This document shows positions 1 to 11,865 of a DNA stretch of 64,000 nt, piece by piece. The stretch is from positions 11,923,479 to 11,987,478 of the forward strand of contig NC_036450.1 in NCBI RefSeq assembly GCF_002775205.1, read 5' to 3'. Position numbers and translations under genes: made by a program. The first letter of the stretch is position 1, and each line of letters begins with the position of its first letter. The notes beneath the pieces were generated by a model. It saw nothing but the letters and a program-made list of their open reading frames with translations. It made no database searches and had not been told where the DNA came from. The DNA comes from Xiphophorus maculatus. Taxonomy: Eukaryota > Chordata > Actinopteri > Cyprinodontiformes > Poeciliidae.

Positions 1-147
1 CGGTAAGATGTCTGGGATCCAAGAGCGTTTGTCTCTGTGACTCCAAATGTGTGGATAGTCTGCCAGAATGCGGGATCTTGTACAACACAGTGCCTGTTGG
101 TGGAGTCCACGATGCACAATTTGGTTGGCTCCTTCTCTTCCTTCCCT
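1..147 (-). CDS. il11ra: il11ra exon, second half of fibronectin domain D2 (cut by window edge)
   Basis: It starts after acceptor ttttcaag at 147 and is still open at base 1. It encodes KLCIVDSTNRHCVVQDPAFW and then VTETNALGSQTSY, with the second disulphide pair (Cys160, Cys169). The downstream splice site is not in the window. Confidence 0.88.
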
Positions 148-3100
148 CTTGAAAACAAGATCAAAAGAGTTTAATTATTATTATTATTATTTAAAAAAAA
201 CAACGTTCTGAATATGACCGTTCCGATGCAGTAACTGTGTTATACCTGAAGGAGGTGTTGTACTTGGATGGCAGGAAGGTTTTCACAGAGTCCCTCCAGG
301 AGCAGCGAACAAGTGTGTGATTGGGTACACGACAGGAAATGCTTAGCAGCCCAGGGGGATCTGACAAACAACAGTGTCCCCATTATGAACCAAAACAATC
401 AGGAGGGCTTTGACCAGCAGAAGGCAAAACTCCCAGTTCCTTAGAAGGAAGCTCAGTTGGAAGCCCCTTCCTGTTTGAGACAGTGGCAGGATGTGGATGG
501 CTTTGTGATGGCTGATAAGGCCAGTTTCTTCTGAAGACTAATAGCTCTGTTCCATTTATCACTGATTTTATAAGTAATCTTACTATAAACAGAAAAACAT
601 TCATAATACTACAACAACCTTTCACTGGAAGTGGAATTACACTTTCAAGTTTTTCAGTTTTCAGTTTTTCAGTGTACTTCTTTCAGCTTTGCACACCCAG
701 ACATGGACATTTTTGCCCATTGCTCATTTTGTTTATTTAATTTAAAAATGTTCAAACGCATTTATTAATTATCTATTGGCATGCACTAACTGAGCCATTG
801 TAACATGATTTATGAATGTGCTTTACACTATACCGTTCTAGCAGGTCAGAAAATGCCAGAAAATTAACCTTAACTTTGTCATGTGTGTATCTCCAGCCAC
901 TTCTCCGTCCACTTTGATTATCTTTTCTTGTCCCTTCTGAATAAAAACATGCCTACAGTTTGGTCACACCACCACCATGTTTCATTCTGATTGCAATGTT
1001 CAGGGAGATGGATGCATCCAATTTCTCTTTCATCTAAGCAGAACACCTATTTGTTCAAACTATCACCAAGTCTCATACTATGCTGTCATAACAATGACAG
1101 TTTCAACAGCGGTATAAAAAAATATATCTTTTTTTTTATAAAAGAATATTTTTTGTAAAAGTTTCATACTGCAGTTTTATGATAAACATTATTGCTGACC
1201 TGTCTGGTGTGCTGCATTTGGTCTTCATGATTTGTGCACCAATGTTCTCAAACACATTGACGTTTAAGTGGTATGAGTACTTTTGCAAGAAGACATTGTA
1301 TATGTCTAATACTACCTTTTAACTCCTAAACCTTCGTATTTCTGAAGAAGTCAAAGCATCACTTACAGCCCAGTCGGAGTATGACCGAGTGGAGGAGGAG
1401 CCCGCTGTCGTCATAGCAGCTGTAGTTGCCCTGGGCTGATAGGTCGACGAGAAACAGGACTAAGCTTCCGTTGGATGTCACTTGGTGCCACGACAACACA
1501 GAGCTGTGGTTGTGACGCCACACCACAGGGAAACTAGACAGAGGAAGGTACTTTATTCATTTTTATGATAGTAACTGATGTTGGGGAATCTTTCATACTA
1601 ACTGTGTTCTTTGTCATTTTTGCCACAATACTCATGAAGATGAAAGCTCTTAGTGCTTGTAGTATGCTGGTCTTCCTACCTGATTTGTGACTTCCTACAT
1701 GCCAGTGTCACGTTCGACTCCAAACGCCCAAACTGCACGTCCGACACTGCAAACACAGACATCGTATAAAACATTAAAGAGCTTTTCGTGCTCGCTTCCA
1801 GAATGTGCACACCGAGCAGTCTGACATACAATGTGTCTGTACTGTCTACGTTAATGTGATTCAAGCACCATCACTAACAGTCCAGTCAGCAGGGCTACAA
1901 TAACATGACCATACACGGTTCGGGATCCGGCAAACTGAGGAGTCTTTGGCACGCATCGTAAAGCTGCTGCAGAGTGTTTGTGTTTTATCTTTTAAAGCTG
2001 GTTGTAGTCACTTTTGAAATATTACTGACTTTCAAATAAATCCACTTTGAAACTGTTTTAAAAGTAGAGCCCCGCTGGGACCAATAAAGTAAGCTACACT
2101 TTAGAACTCAAATAGTCAAAAGGAATAGACTACAATATACTCTGTCTTGTGTCTGGATTAAGTATTATTACTTAAAGGCTATAAAATAAGTAAGTAAATA
2201 AAAAATCAGAAGCAGTACCCCAACTACAATATACTGTGTGTACTTGTTATGTATGTTAAAAGAAGCATGATTTAGATACAGATATTTATGTAGCTATGCG
2301 GAAAAACAAAGAGAATATGCGGACCGATATCTGATATTATTATTGGATCGGGACAAGAAGCAGATGTGCTCTGAGCTCATAGAAAACAATGAGAATTTAA
2401 TCATTTAATTAGTTTGTTTCTCGATACTGTCTTGTTCAAACTTATATGAAATGTATGCCAAAAGAAAATTTACTTTTTGGAACTTGGAGAAGGCCTGATC
2501 ATAAGACAAACAACCATTAGTTAGTTTGTTTACTCCATGTATCCCACAATACAACATAAACGTGACTATGGGAAGCAGTTTAGCTCAGGCTTGCAGTGAT
2601 GAGCTTCAGACATCTTTACTAGTAGCACTACTAATTATGGTCAGTGCTGTATAGATTAAATGCACCTTTTGGATTAGAGTGGACCAGATAACATCTTCGT
2701 AAGTAATCCAACGTCTTTATATCACTTCAGGATTAATATCAAACTGTTAATGGTACCAAAGCTGAATAAACAGAAAATGCCAGATGTAGCTCTACTGCAA
2801 AAGTTTGATGATTTCTATCACTAACATGTGGAGAAATCTTCAATGTCAATACTTGCCAACTCAAACAAAACTGAAGGGTGATGTTGATTTAAAGTATAGC
2901 AAGTGTAGTGTTTACTCGAGCAAATATTTGTGGTGGCTGTAGTAATTTGCAAAGAAGATATTCTATCTAGTGTGTGTGAGAGCATTTGGGCACATGTTTA
3001 GCTTGGCTTCGTAACGTGAAAGCTGGCATTTACGAGAGATCTGGGGTGAAAAAAGGAAAGAAAAAAAAAACAGCATAGTTTGGGCTGCCAGTGTGCCACG

Positions 3101-6100
3101 CAAACAGCTTCATTAATTCACAACCTCAGCCACTGAGGCATGCATACTCCCTGCTGGCCTCTCCTACCATAGCAGCAAACAATCTACCCTTAGTTTTATG
3201 TTTTTATCTAATCTATTTTAAAGAAAAACTGCTGAACTGCAGAAAAGGTTTTTTTAATTACTAGTACTACCTAAGACGGTTTATGGATCTGCTCTGTCTG
3301 AAATAAACCAATATTTCATGAATGTTTGCTGCGGATTTGTAACAAACTTGGTTTTCACTGGCAGCTTGTATTTAGCATTTTTTGGGGGGGTTTTGTAATT
3401 TTTTCTGCTGATGGTGGCTGCATGGACTGAAACAGCTGGAAATGAGTTTCACAGGGCTTGCATTTAGATTTCTAAGAGTGAGAGACGAATGGTGAAAGGG
3501 GAGGAGAACACTGAAATCTATTGAGACCTTCTAAAGTGAAATAAAGTTGTTAATAATGCTGTGGAATGTACAACATAACTAATCACATATGACAAAGGGC
3601 ATGGTCAATAAATTTTCATTTCAAGACGGATGTTGTGGGAGGGTTACTACTTCGATAAATGGAATGTCTCTTTGCCTGAAAACTCAAAAGTTACCTCAAA
3701 CAAAGAAAGAACACAAGAATTTTGACAGAAAAAAACTGCTGTTAATATTGTGAGTTGATCCATGAGTCCTGCAACTGCCATCCACGGGTCAAACCAGTCA
3801 AGCTGAAAATTGACTAATTGAGCTTGAGCAATTATTGGATTCCTGTATTTCTAAGTAAATAAAAAATTCTCGAAATGAGTAACATTAGCCAAGTTTCAGT
3901 CAGTAGGTTTGAAGTTCAGATAAGAAAACATTAATACATTAAGAAAGATAAAAAAAGGATCATGCACATGAATGTACAGATAACGACACAAACTGGAAGC
4001 AAAGTATTTTACACATATTATTTCACTTGCATAAAGCTAAAAAATTATCTGGAAAATCTCAATTTTACTCCGTAGTAAAGGGAATATAGCATTCAGTGGT
4101 TTTCTAATCATTACGGCAAGCATACAGTCGCACCTAAAATTATCCAACCTCTACTGCAAGCTATATTTTTTTGTGAAAACGCAAAACTGTTCAGATTTGC
4201 AATAAACAACCTGAACCAGAAGAGGCCAAAATGCTAAGTAGGACTAACACCGCAACTATTTTAACCAAATTCACAATTAAACTTTATTGTTCATGACTTA
4301 TGCAATCTCAAAAATATTCAACGCCCTAAAGAAAATTTTCCATGAGAGCACGAGTGGTTTCACTAGACGCACCAGGAGGCTGGGGACAAGAGACCCGTCA
4401 TAATCCTGCCGATAGACTCCAACTAAAGAAGACTGGAGGCTGAAACTGAAACTTGTGACGATACAATAATGTAATAGTCTCTGGGTTTGAACAATATGTA
4501 ACAAGGTTATGTCACATGGTAAGAAAGAGTCCAGAACAAATCTAGACTTACACCGTCTATAACATCTCGATTACTAAAGTTTACAAGTGGTTTTGTTTGT
4601 CCTATAATAGACCATTGTTCTTTCTTATTGTCTCACTTTCCTCATCAGTCTTTCCATTTAATCAGTCATTTTATACAGAGCCTCTCTCAACAATTTTAAC
4701 TACATTTTCTTTTTTCCTTTCACCACACTCCATCCCTTTTTTTCTGCATATGTGTGTGTGTGAGTGCGTGTACCTGGGGCCCTGGTGTAGCACAAAGAGT
4801 TGGCTGGTCTGAATGTGTGTATTCATGTTTTATTGGCAGTGAAGTACATTATTCCCCAAACCCGCAGCGTTCCACTCATATCTGATTCTGCCTCTGGCAG
4901 GAGCACCCCGACATGTGCGCACACACCTACACACACAGCCCCGCACGCCGACATAAAACAGCACATCCATTCATACACAAACATGCGTTTATGTACACAC
5001 ACTCACACACACACACACACATCCACATAACAATGTGCACAGAAAGGCTTCAGGTTTGTCTTGACATTAAAATCAGATGGCAAAGCAGACACAGAAACTG
5101 CAAGCTGGATGAAACTCAGTACTTTCAAAACAATAGAAAGGAGCCTCAGGGTGGAACGGACGGCCTCATATGAAGGTCAGTTTGTTCACTAATTAATATG
5201 GGGAAAAAAAAGAAAGACTGGAAAGGAGAAAGTAAGAAGGGAAAAACAAAGAAAGAAAAAAGATGGAAAAAAGGAAAGGAAGCAAGCAAGAAAGGAAGAA
5301 AGATTTGATTTTCAGAGGCAAATAAAACTTCTTCAGACATAATTTAGCAAGGTTTTAAGTCTTTCTTAGTTCATAAAGTATAAATACAAAAGTCCATAAT
5401 AATTTATTGTAGCTCTGTCTATCAAGGCTATGCTTTAATTACATCACTACAAAAAAAAAAAAAAAACAGTCAGAAGGACAAGTGGATGAATGGATGAGTG
5501 GATCAGTGGGGTTAGATTTCACATAGCCATTGTAATCAAATGAGTGAAAGGCAGAGAACGATACTCACAGGTTGCTGCTGTGATTTGCAATATGCTTTGA
5601 TAAATTACATATGAATGAGGAAATTTGTCTTATTTTCCTGCTGGTGGCTATCAGAAAAAACATTGCACCCAGAACTAAGAAAAAAAAAGGCTGACTTTCA
5701 TTTAGACAGTTTATTGTCACAGTAAAACACATTTTCTAAGAATAATCTGACTTGTAATTCCTGAAAAAGGGATGACACATCGGGTTGTTACGAAAATAAA
5801 ATATTTGCACTGCTTTGCTGACATTCGCATACTTGAATGTGCGGATGTGCATGAGGTTAGGCACCTGATTGTGTTATAAAATGGGTGACAATTAGCTTAA
5901 ATCACTTAATCACAACAGCTCATGATATAACATCTTAGTTAAGTATTAATGCAGCCATGGCACACACCGTAGAGAGCTATGCTTCAGACTGCAGGGAGTG
6001 ATCATAATGAAGTGAGGCAAAAAAAAAAAAAGCATAAGTTTGCTATCCCGCTTTGAAAAACAAACTGTTGCTCCATTTGCTCTGTTGGTCAGGTTGCTAT

Positions 6101-7061
6101 GTGCACCTGCGTTTGATGGCTAAGAGGCAACCACAAGTCATTTCTGCACACCTGAAAAATCACCTGTTTGAGTTAGGACGTTCTGCCTAAACTGCAAACA
6201 CATTTAAATAATTACACGTTTCACTCTAACACCTGCTGAAATCCTGAACAATGGCTCTGTTATCCATGACTCTCTGTCACTATAGTTGGAATTTTACAAA
6301 GGCAAAAAGTAAATAATTTAAAAAATCATATCCAACACAATTACGTCATCCTTAAACCATAACAGCTTATCGGGTTTAATTAAAGTCTGTTTGTACAGGT
6401 TTTTGTCTCATGACCTAGAGTTATTACTGAAGGTGTTGTGCTGTAATAACTTTAATCAAGTTTAAAACAAAAGCTGGAGTTTCAGGTAATCATCTGTGGA
6501 AAATCATGGCAGGAAAGGTGAGAAGTACTGTTATTTATTTAATTAATCTTTCCTATAGGTCACCATGACACATCTCTCAGATTTCTTTGCAACTAAATTT
6601 GTTACCTAGTGTGGGAGTTTATAGCCGTTACAGCATACATTACGAGCTCTGACCTTATGAAATTGCTTTCACAAGAAATGAAAGACAAGCACTGAAGTTG
6701 TCAATAAAAAAATGACATTTTACACTTTCTTTCATTCTTACACTAAGCTCTATATATACATAAAGCCATCAAGCGTAAAGGATCCAGAGGACTCCTCGTC
6801 AGACTCTCGACAGGATGTGCGTCGGCGTGTGTTGTTGCTGGGTTGACGCGAAGGTATGTGCCCAGACAAATGTGCAGCCACATATATTTTCATAAAAATG
6901 TAACTGTCAGTTTTGTTTGCGACAAAAGTGTGTTAAGGCGTGTGGGGGTGTGCGCATGTGTTACCTTCATCACTCCAAATCTCAGCACGGCTGGGAGGCA
7001 GTGACCAAGACAAAAACCAGATGACTGTGAGACAAACAGGACTGGACAGAAGGCCTGGCAT
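1..7061 (-). CDS. il11ra: interleukin-11 receptor subunit alpha, 5' coding exons (partial gene)
   Basis: Five minus-strand exons (7061-6965, 1746-1680, 1533-1367, 360-246, 147-1) join in consistent phases (1, 2, 1, 2) to 197 residues and run off the left edge. The order is: signal peptide (about 1-26), Ig-like D1 with Cys49 and Cys94 (VTLAC, GNYSC), and cytokine-receptor fibronectin domain D2. D2 has the four expected cysteines: SISC at 120, the CSW at 130-132, KLC at 160 and RHC at 169. The stretch RHCVVQDPAFW followed by VTETNALG resembles mammalian IL11RA (RCVVHGAEFW, VTEVNPLG) more than CNTFR or IL6R, which is why I chose this family member. Six N-glycosylation sequons are visible. IL11RA binds IL-11 at the cell surface and recruits gp130 for JAK/STAT3 signalling (family knowledge). 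The second fibronectin domain with WSxWS, the stalk and the membrane segment lie outside the window. Main uncertainty: an il11ra-like paralogue rather than il11ra itself. Confidence 0.88.
246..360 (-). CDS. il11ra: il11ra exon, first half of fibronectin domain D2
   Basis: 115 nt between acceptor gtttgtcag and donor gtataa. It encodes PPGLLSISCR...VRCSWRD...SKYNTSF and so carries the first cytokine-receptor disulphide pair, Cys120 and Cys130, with the diagnostic C-x-W. It enters in phase 1 and leaves in phase 2. Confidence 0.9.
361..1366 (-). other. il11ra intron; nothing else seen
   Basis: Intron between the D1 and D2 exons. It is AT-rich with an A/T run near 1125-1145. I see no repeat family or second gene. 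Confidence 0.7.
1367..1533 (-). CDS. il11ra: il11ra exon, C-terminal part of Ig domain D1
   Basis: 167 nt between acceptor tctgtctag and donor gtaagt. It contains the Ig tryptophan (VVWRHN) and the second Ig cysteine in LSAQGNYSCYDDSG, then a closing strand HSVILRLG. It ends in phase 1, and the split codon with the next exon makes Tyr in LRLG-Y-PP. This is the same junction sequence as LQLGYPP in mammalian IL11RA. Confidence 0.9.
1680..1746 (-). CDS. il11ra: il11ra exon, N-terminal part of Ig domain D1
   Basis: 67 nt between acceptor tgtttgcag and donor gtagga. It encodes SDVQFGRLESNVTLACRKSQI, matching the VQYGQPGRSVKLCC region of mammalian IL11RA, and supplies the first Ig cysteine (Cys49) and an N-V-T sequon. 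It enters in phase 1 and leaves in phase 2. Confidence 0.85.
4998..5021. repeat. CA microsatellite
   Basis: A tract of mostly CA dinucleotides inside a wider CA-rich zone from about 4919 to 5030. The open frames with His-Thr repeats here are translations of this repeat. Confidence 0.9.
5200..5304. repeat. polypurine (A/G) tract
   Basis: About 105 bases that are almost all A and G on the plus strand (gaaag and ggaaa motifs). Lies inside the il11ra intron. No gene is implied. Confidence 0.85.
6965..7061 (-). CDS. il11ra: il11ra signal-peptide exon (start codon)
   Basis: A strong acceptor (tctttctag) sits directly before ATG, so translation starts on the first base of the exon. The 97 nt encode MPGLLSSPVCLTVIWFLSW and a few more residues, a typical hydrophobic signal peptide ending near PSRAE. 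The exon ends in phase 1 at GAAG|gtaaca. Phase 1 matches the exon at 1746-1680 exactly and gives ...DE-V-SDVQFG. No other minus-strand exon that I found between 2 and 39 kb has both a signal sequence and the right phase. Confidence 0.8.
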
Positions 7062-9022
7062 CTAGAAAGACAGAGGGACACAGATGGAGGAGGCGGTTAT
7101 TTAAAATTTAATCAAAAGTAACCATTTCCTGGTTATGCTTCCGAAAAAAAGATAAATACGGCAACTGATGGCTCGTAGTTCTCTTTCACGGGGTTTAAGG
7201 CCTCAAACAGGAAACGGCTGTAATCGAGCAGCAGAAGCTTCAGTGAAAGAACTTTTCAACGTCAAATAGCAGACTTTTCATAACAATTTATATACAAAAT
7301 GACTATAAGATAAGTACAGAAAACTGCATTGTATTAATGGAGAGATAAATCCTGAAGGTCTGGAAAGAGTTTAGCATGTAAATGTATTTAAAACATATGC
7401 TTATATACATCAATTCAGCAGTCTTGCTTTACATGAAGCTGCTCAATGCCGAAACCTAATGAGACATCTTCCGTGGGTTGACTGGCACGACGCACGAAGC
7501 ATAAAAAACCCACTCGTTTTATTTGAACACAAACACCATTTCTTTCAATGTCAAACATTCACCACGAGCAAAAGAGGAGACAAAGTATGAGCAAATAATG
7601 AGCGACAGACATTTAGTTCAGAAAACATATTTACACCTTGAAATGAATAATAAAAGTATCAAAACATACATATTCATTATCATTATTTTCACTCTGTTTA
7701 ATCGTACCAGACATGTTTGGAACAGAAACATTTCTTAACCTGCAGTACCATAGTCTGAACCTTCGTAATACATCACAGCTAATCCATATTACTTTTTATT
7801 CAGCACTATTTGTACTGTCTAACCAGAGTTATATATTGTTAATAATAAAGTCAAATTAAGCAAACCTTCTTAAAGTTTTTATAAGCACTGTTAAATTGTC
7901 CCACAGGCTGATTAAAACAGACAAATTAATTTGCTGTCTATTATGAATGAGGCATTAAAGTGCCTTAAGAGCACACCCTAAAACAGACGTGCATCTACAA
8001 TCAGGTCAGTACCACTGGTTAGTCTTACATTAAGAGGTGATATATGTAAAACTTGCATTGGCATTAAAAAGATTTTAAAAAGTATCATGAACATAATATT
8101 CTAACGCTGTTTGGTCAAAACCTCACTGCTTATACCTACAAATGGATTGCTTTACTATGCCACAAAGATTAAGCAGTGTTACTGTATTACTAAATGATAC
8201 ATCCATATACCATTATACTTTAAAAATTTAACACTCAACTTCTGCCTCTGCAGTTTTTGTCACACATGAACAAGTGAATGATGTATGAAAACAATCCAAA
8301 CTCGTGTTCATCAATTAACACAGAAAATTAATATGACAAAAGAAACTATTTAAGATCTAATAAGGGAGATGTGGATGTACTTAAAACTTTCTAAAAATCT
8401 AAAATAAAGATCAATACTTTGAACGACTTTAAAAAGGCAACAGAAACTTTGCAAAGCTAAACACCTTCTGCCAAGATTTCAGCCACATAGGTAACAGTCA
8501 GTTATCGGAGTCAAGGTATAGCAAGGCTTTCAACAAAGGCTATGGTTATTAAAAACTCAAACGTATTCCATCACACCACTCCTAAGGTTTAAACTCCTTT
8601 TTAATGAGAAGATGCAGAAACTGCCAGAGGCTCTGTCCCTAGACAAACCTTGAGAGTCATCAGAGTGAGATGTCTCTCCTACTCCCCCATCTGTTACTTC
8701 CCACTGCTGGTCAGGAGGCAGAAAAATGGCGGCTGAACTTTTCTGTCATTTGTTTGACAATGTTTCCAAAGCCAAAATTGAAGGATAGTGAGAGTGTGGA
8801 AACTACTAGGGCACCATTTACAACTCTTATCAAAGTAACACAACAGTTGGAAAACAACAAAACACATGTATGCTAGGCAGCAGACTGCAGGCTGGTTATC
8901 TGTGCCGAGAGCCATCTAATTAACTAGCTACTAACAATTTAAACATGTGCTTATGCATATAAAAAAACCCCACCAAATATATATATTTTTTTCTGCACAA
9001 GTAGCTCTTAAAAATTTTAATA

Positions 9023-9135
9023 TTGGATTGGTAAAGCCAGTATTCAGTCAAGGCAGGCATTTATTTTTTGCCAAAGTCTAAATATACATTTTCAAAACAT
9101 TGTATAAATAAGATTACTGTAGCTGTAGTAATCTG
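9023..9135. repeat. left arm of perfect 113-bp inverted repeat
   Basis: The reverse complement of 11753-11865 matches this segment at all 113 positions by my reading. The arm begins ttggattggtaaagcc and ends in an imperfect hairpin, agattact...agtaatct. Identity stops sharply at both ends. No clear target-site duplication is visible outside the arms. Confidence 0.85.
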
Positions 9136-10239
9136 GATTATTTTTGCAACAGTAACATTTATGTTTGAAATCTTTGAGCTAACGCTGTCAACTGGATATT
9201 CTTTCCCGTTATCACATGAGAATTTTGTAACAGTTCTTCCCTAATAGGTAGTAACCCAATGTCTATTGTATGAATACTACTGACCACTGCAAAACCAGAT
9301 TTTCCTCTCATGCCATCTGCAAAGACAATCTGAATTCTGAAGGTTTATTTATGGGTGCTTGAACTGCGATCATTGTGGTTTAGTGAGAATAACACTCCAA
9401 CATGTGGTTCACAGCATCTCAGCCAAACAGATCATCTGTTATATAAACCTTAAAGTAAATAGGAGAATGAGGTGTTATGTTTGAGGCTGCCAGCGTCTAA
9501 GCAATGTGTTACAACTTAGTGACTGATTAATAGTGTTTCTTAAAGGGTTATTTACAATATATTATAAAGAGGACTCTTAAGATAACGTGACAGAAACATA
9601 TGGACGAACAGAAATAAAACTGTCAGTGTTTCATTGTTTTCTCCATACAACTTGCCTCAAAACACATTTTAATATGACCAGCAGCTTTAAATGTTAAATA
9701 AACTAAACACATTGGCACAACTTGACTATATTACAGCTCACATTTATGCAGTTTGACCGCCATTAAATAAACACTGACCCGTGACGAGTCTCGCGCATCA
9801 TGGGTTCAGTCACAATAAGCTGTTGGAAATCTCTGCAGCCTTGCTTTCCAGACATCCATTTTGTAATCAGCAATTTAATTACAGGTTCGTTGTGCTATAA
9901 AAGTTTACAATAGCAGACTACCTCCTTCTCCAAATAATTCATGCAATTAACCAAAATGGGAAAATTGAGTGGTTTCTACATAAACTGTTTCAAAAATATT
10001 CTTGATGTCTGTCAGCCCCCTTGTGCCTACCATGCTAGGAGGTAGCACAGCCGTGTTACATTCACCACCACCACCTCAGAGTATAGGGCAAATTTAAATC
10101 TCACAGCTTTCTCACTCACTTGCTTACATTCCCCCTTTTTACTGTTAAGCTGCTGAGAAACATTCCATGAACAAAACCCAGTGGGAACTCTGGATGGTAT
10201 TCATAAGCTACACAGTGATGAGAAAAGGTAATTGAATGT

Positions 10240-10640
10240 CTGGCCATTAGTGTGTGACCCTAACCTCAATTACACATGGGTTATGCTGCAAAACAGTGAT
10301 CCAAAGCACACTAGAAGGTCCACCTCTTTATGGTTAAAATGTGCTTTTTTTTCTCCTTAGTGGTCTAATAAAATCCTGATATAAATCTAATTGAGATGGC
10401 GTCATAATTTTAAACAGTTTGTTCAAGGAAAATCCTTCCAATGTGGCCTAAAAAAAATATCTGCAAAGAGCAGGTCAAAACACCTCCACAGTGACATAAG
10501 CATAGCTAAGCAAAGCACAATTACTTATTCACAAGATGGTCAGGTTGACTGGGATGATTCACTCAGGCAATGTTTTTTAAATATGATTTTTATTTTAATT
10601 TATTTAAAAAGTTTGACCAGCAAAACCAACTAATCTTTAA
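10240..10640 (+). pseudogene. decayed Tc1/mariner transposase
   Basis: The plus strand carries recognisable Tc1-family transposase text in order. First comes a segment related to the QDNDPKHT region (gatccaaagcacac), then aatctaattgagatggcgt from the NPIE block, then RWRHNFKQFVQGKSFQ matching the W(R)HDLKQ.V...KP region, then ctccacagtgacat. Stops and frameshifts are frequent and the N-terminal half is missing, so it cannot be active. Confidence 0.75.
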
Positions 10641-11752
10641 GGAAAGGTCTTGACAGTTCACTTTGTTCATTGTGCTCAGAAGCAAAAGACCTACATTCTG
10701 ATCTACATCATTTTTTTTCCAGTAGCATAAAAAAAAGCTTTTTTTTCAGATGACTAAATGTTTCCAGTGTAATGGAAGTGTTATCTTAATGTATTATTTT
10801 TCATTTTGATATAAAAAGGAAATTCTGATAGTTAAAAGGAAACATTTCTGCCAATGGGTTAAAATGTGCAAATGGAATATTAATGTAGGAGCTTGTCAGC
10901 AACACTTAGTCTGATGTTAAACCTCACAGACATGGTTTCTGCTATCCTCCACTTTCAGCCTGTTGCTTTCTTTTTTTAGACCTTGACACTTTCACCACCT
11001 CATCTACTTGATGGCTTTTCATCACTCATATGTCAAAATGTTCAAAGTTAAGCACCAAGATTTCTATTGCTCTATTTGTATAGCTTGGCTGTTCGATCAT
11101 CTTAAAAAATGAAATATGCAGCTCACATTTATTCATATATTTTTTGTATACAACCCCAGTGAAAAATAATTCTTCTGTTCTATCAGTTCCAGACGGCTGG
11201 TTCTTATCTGTATCTGACCCTGATGAGTTGTAAAGCTCCTGCTCTTTCTCCCTGTCTGACTGAGTTTTCCTAAAATCTAATCCCTGCCAGAACAGAGTTC
11301 AGTAAATACATTTTCTTAAACCATTTGATTCTCCTTAAACCACACGTGGCAACACTGGCATACATTGTTCAGCCAATACTAATGGTCAGCAGGAATACAT
11401 ACAGTTTTAAAGCAAAGAAAAAGTGAAAAGCAGTGCCTTTTTGATCTTCACTTATTTGAATTCACATTTCACAAAAAATTGTGTCAGATTATGAGCAGAA
11501 GTCCACTGAGTAAAAAAAACACAAAACAAAACAAAAAAATTATACTTTTTCCTTGCCTACAAAGTAGAATCAATTCAGCTGTGTAAAAATATTTTCAAAT
11601 GTGAAAAATATGACCAGTCAGTGTATGGAAACAAAAGAAACACCCATTACTCAGTAAAGTAGCTCTATTAAGAGCAGAATTGGAAAATAGTTATATTATG
11701 TTTGTAGTATGTTGTTTAATTGCATCTCTGATTAAAGATGAGATGCTTTTAA

Positions 11753-11865
11753 CAGATTACTACAGCTACAGTAATCTTATTTATACAATGTTTTGAAAAT
11801 GTATATTTAGACTTTGGCAAAAAATAAATGCCTGCCTTGACTGAATACTGGCTTTACCAATCCAA
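11753..11865. repeat. right arm of perfect 113-bp inverted repeat
   Basis: Partner of 9023-9135. The arms are separated by 2,617 bp that include a Tc1-like transposase relic, so they may be the ends of a composite element or two inverted copies of one short repeat. Confidence 0.85.

Larger units (their letters stand above)
1747..6964 (-). other. il11ra intron between signal-peptide and Ig exons
   Basis: A 5.2-kb AT-rich intron. It holds a CA-rich stretch (4919-5030) and a polypurine tract (5200-5304), annotated separately, plus an A-run near 5450. I found no conserved coding exon in it. Confidence 0.6.

Noticed and set aside
1..1746. CNTFR or IL6R as the identity of the left-edge receptor
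   Set aside because: The LRLGYPP junction, RHCVVQDPAFW and VTETNALG fit IL11RA better than the corresponding CNTFR and IL6R segments.
1863..1975. Hydrophobic minus-strand stretch (VIVALLTGLLVMVLES) considered as the il11ra signal exon
   Set aside because: It has no in-frame ATG, no phase-1 donor and a stop soon after. The exon at 6965-7061 satisfies all requirements.
4913..5173. Plus-strand frames rich in His and Thr
   Set aside because: They are translations of the CA microsatellite.
6746..6853. Plus-strand TATA-like sequence followed by a short ATG frame and gtatgt donor
   Set aside because: Thirteen codons only and no downstream exon; likely chance within the il11ra intron.
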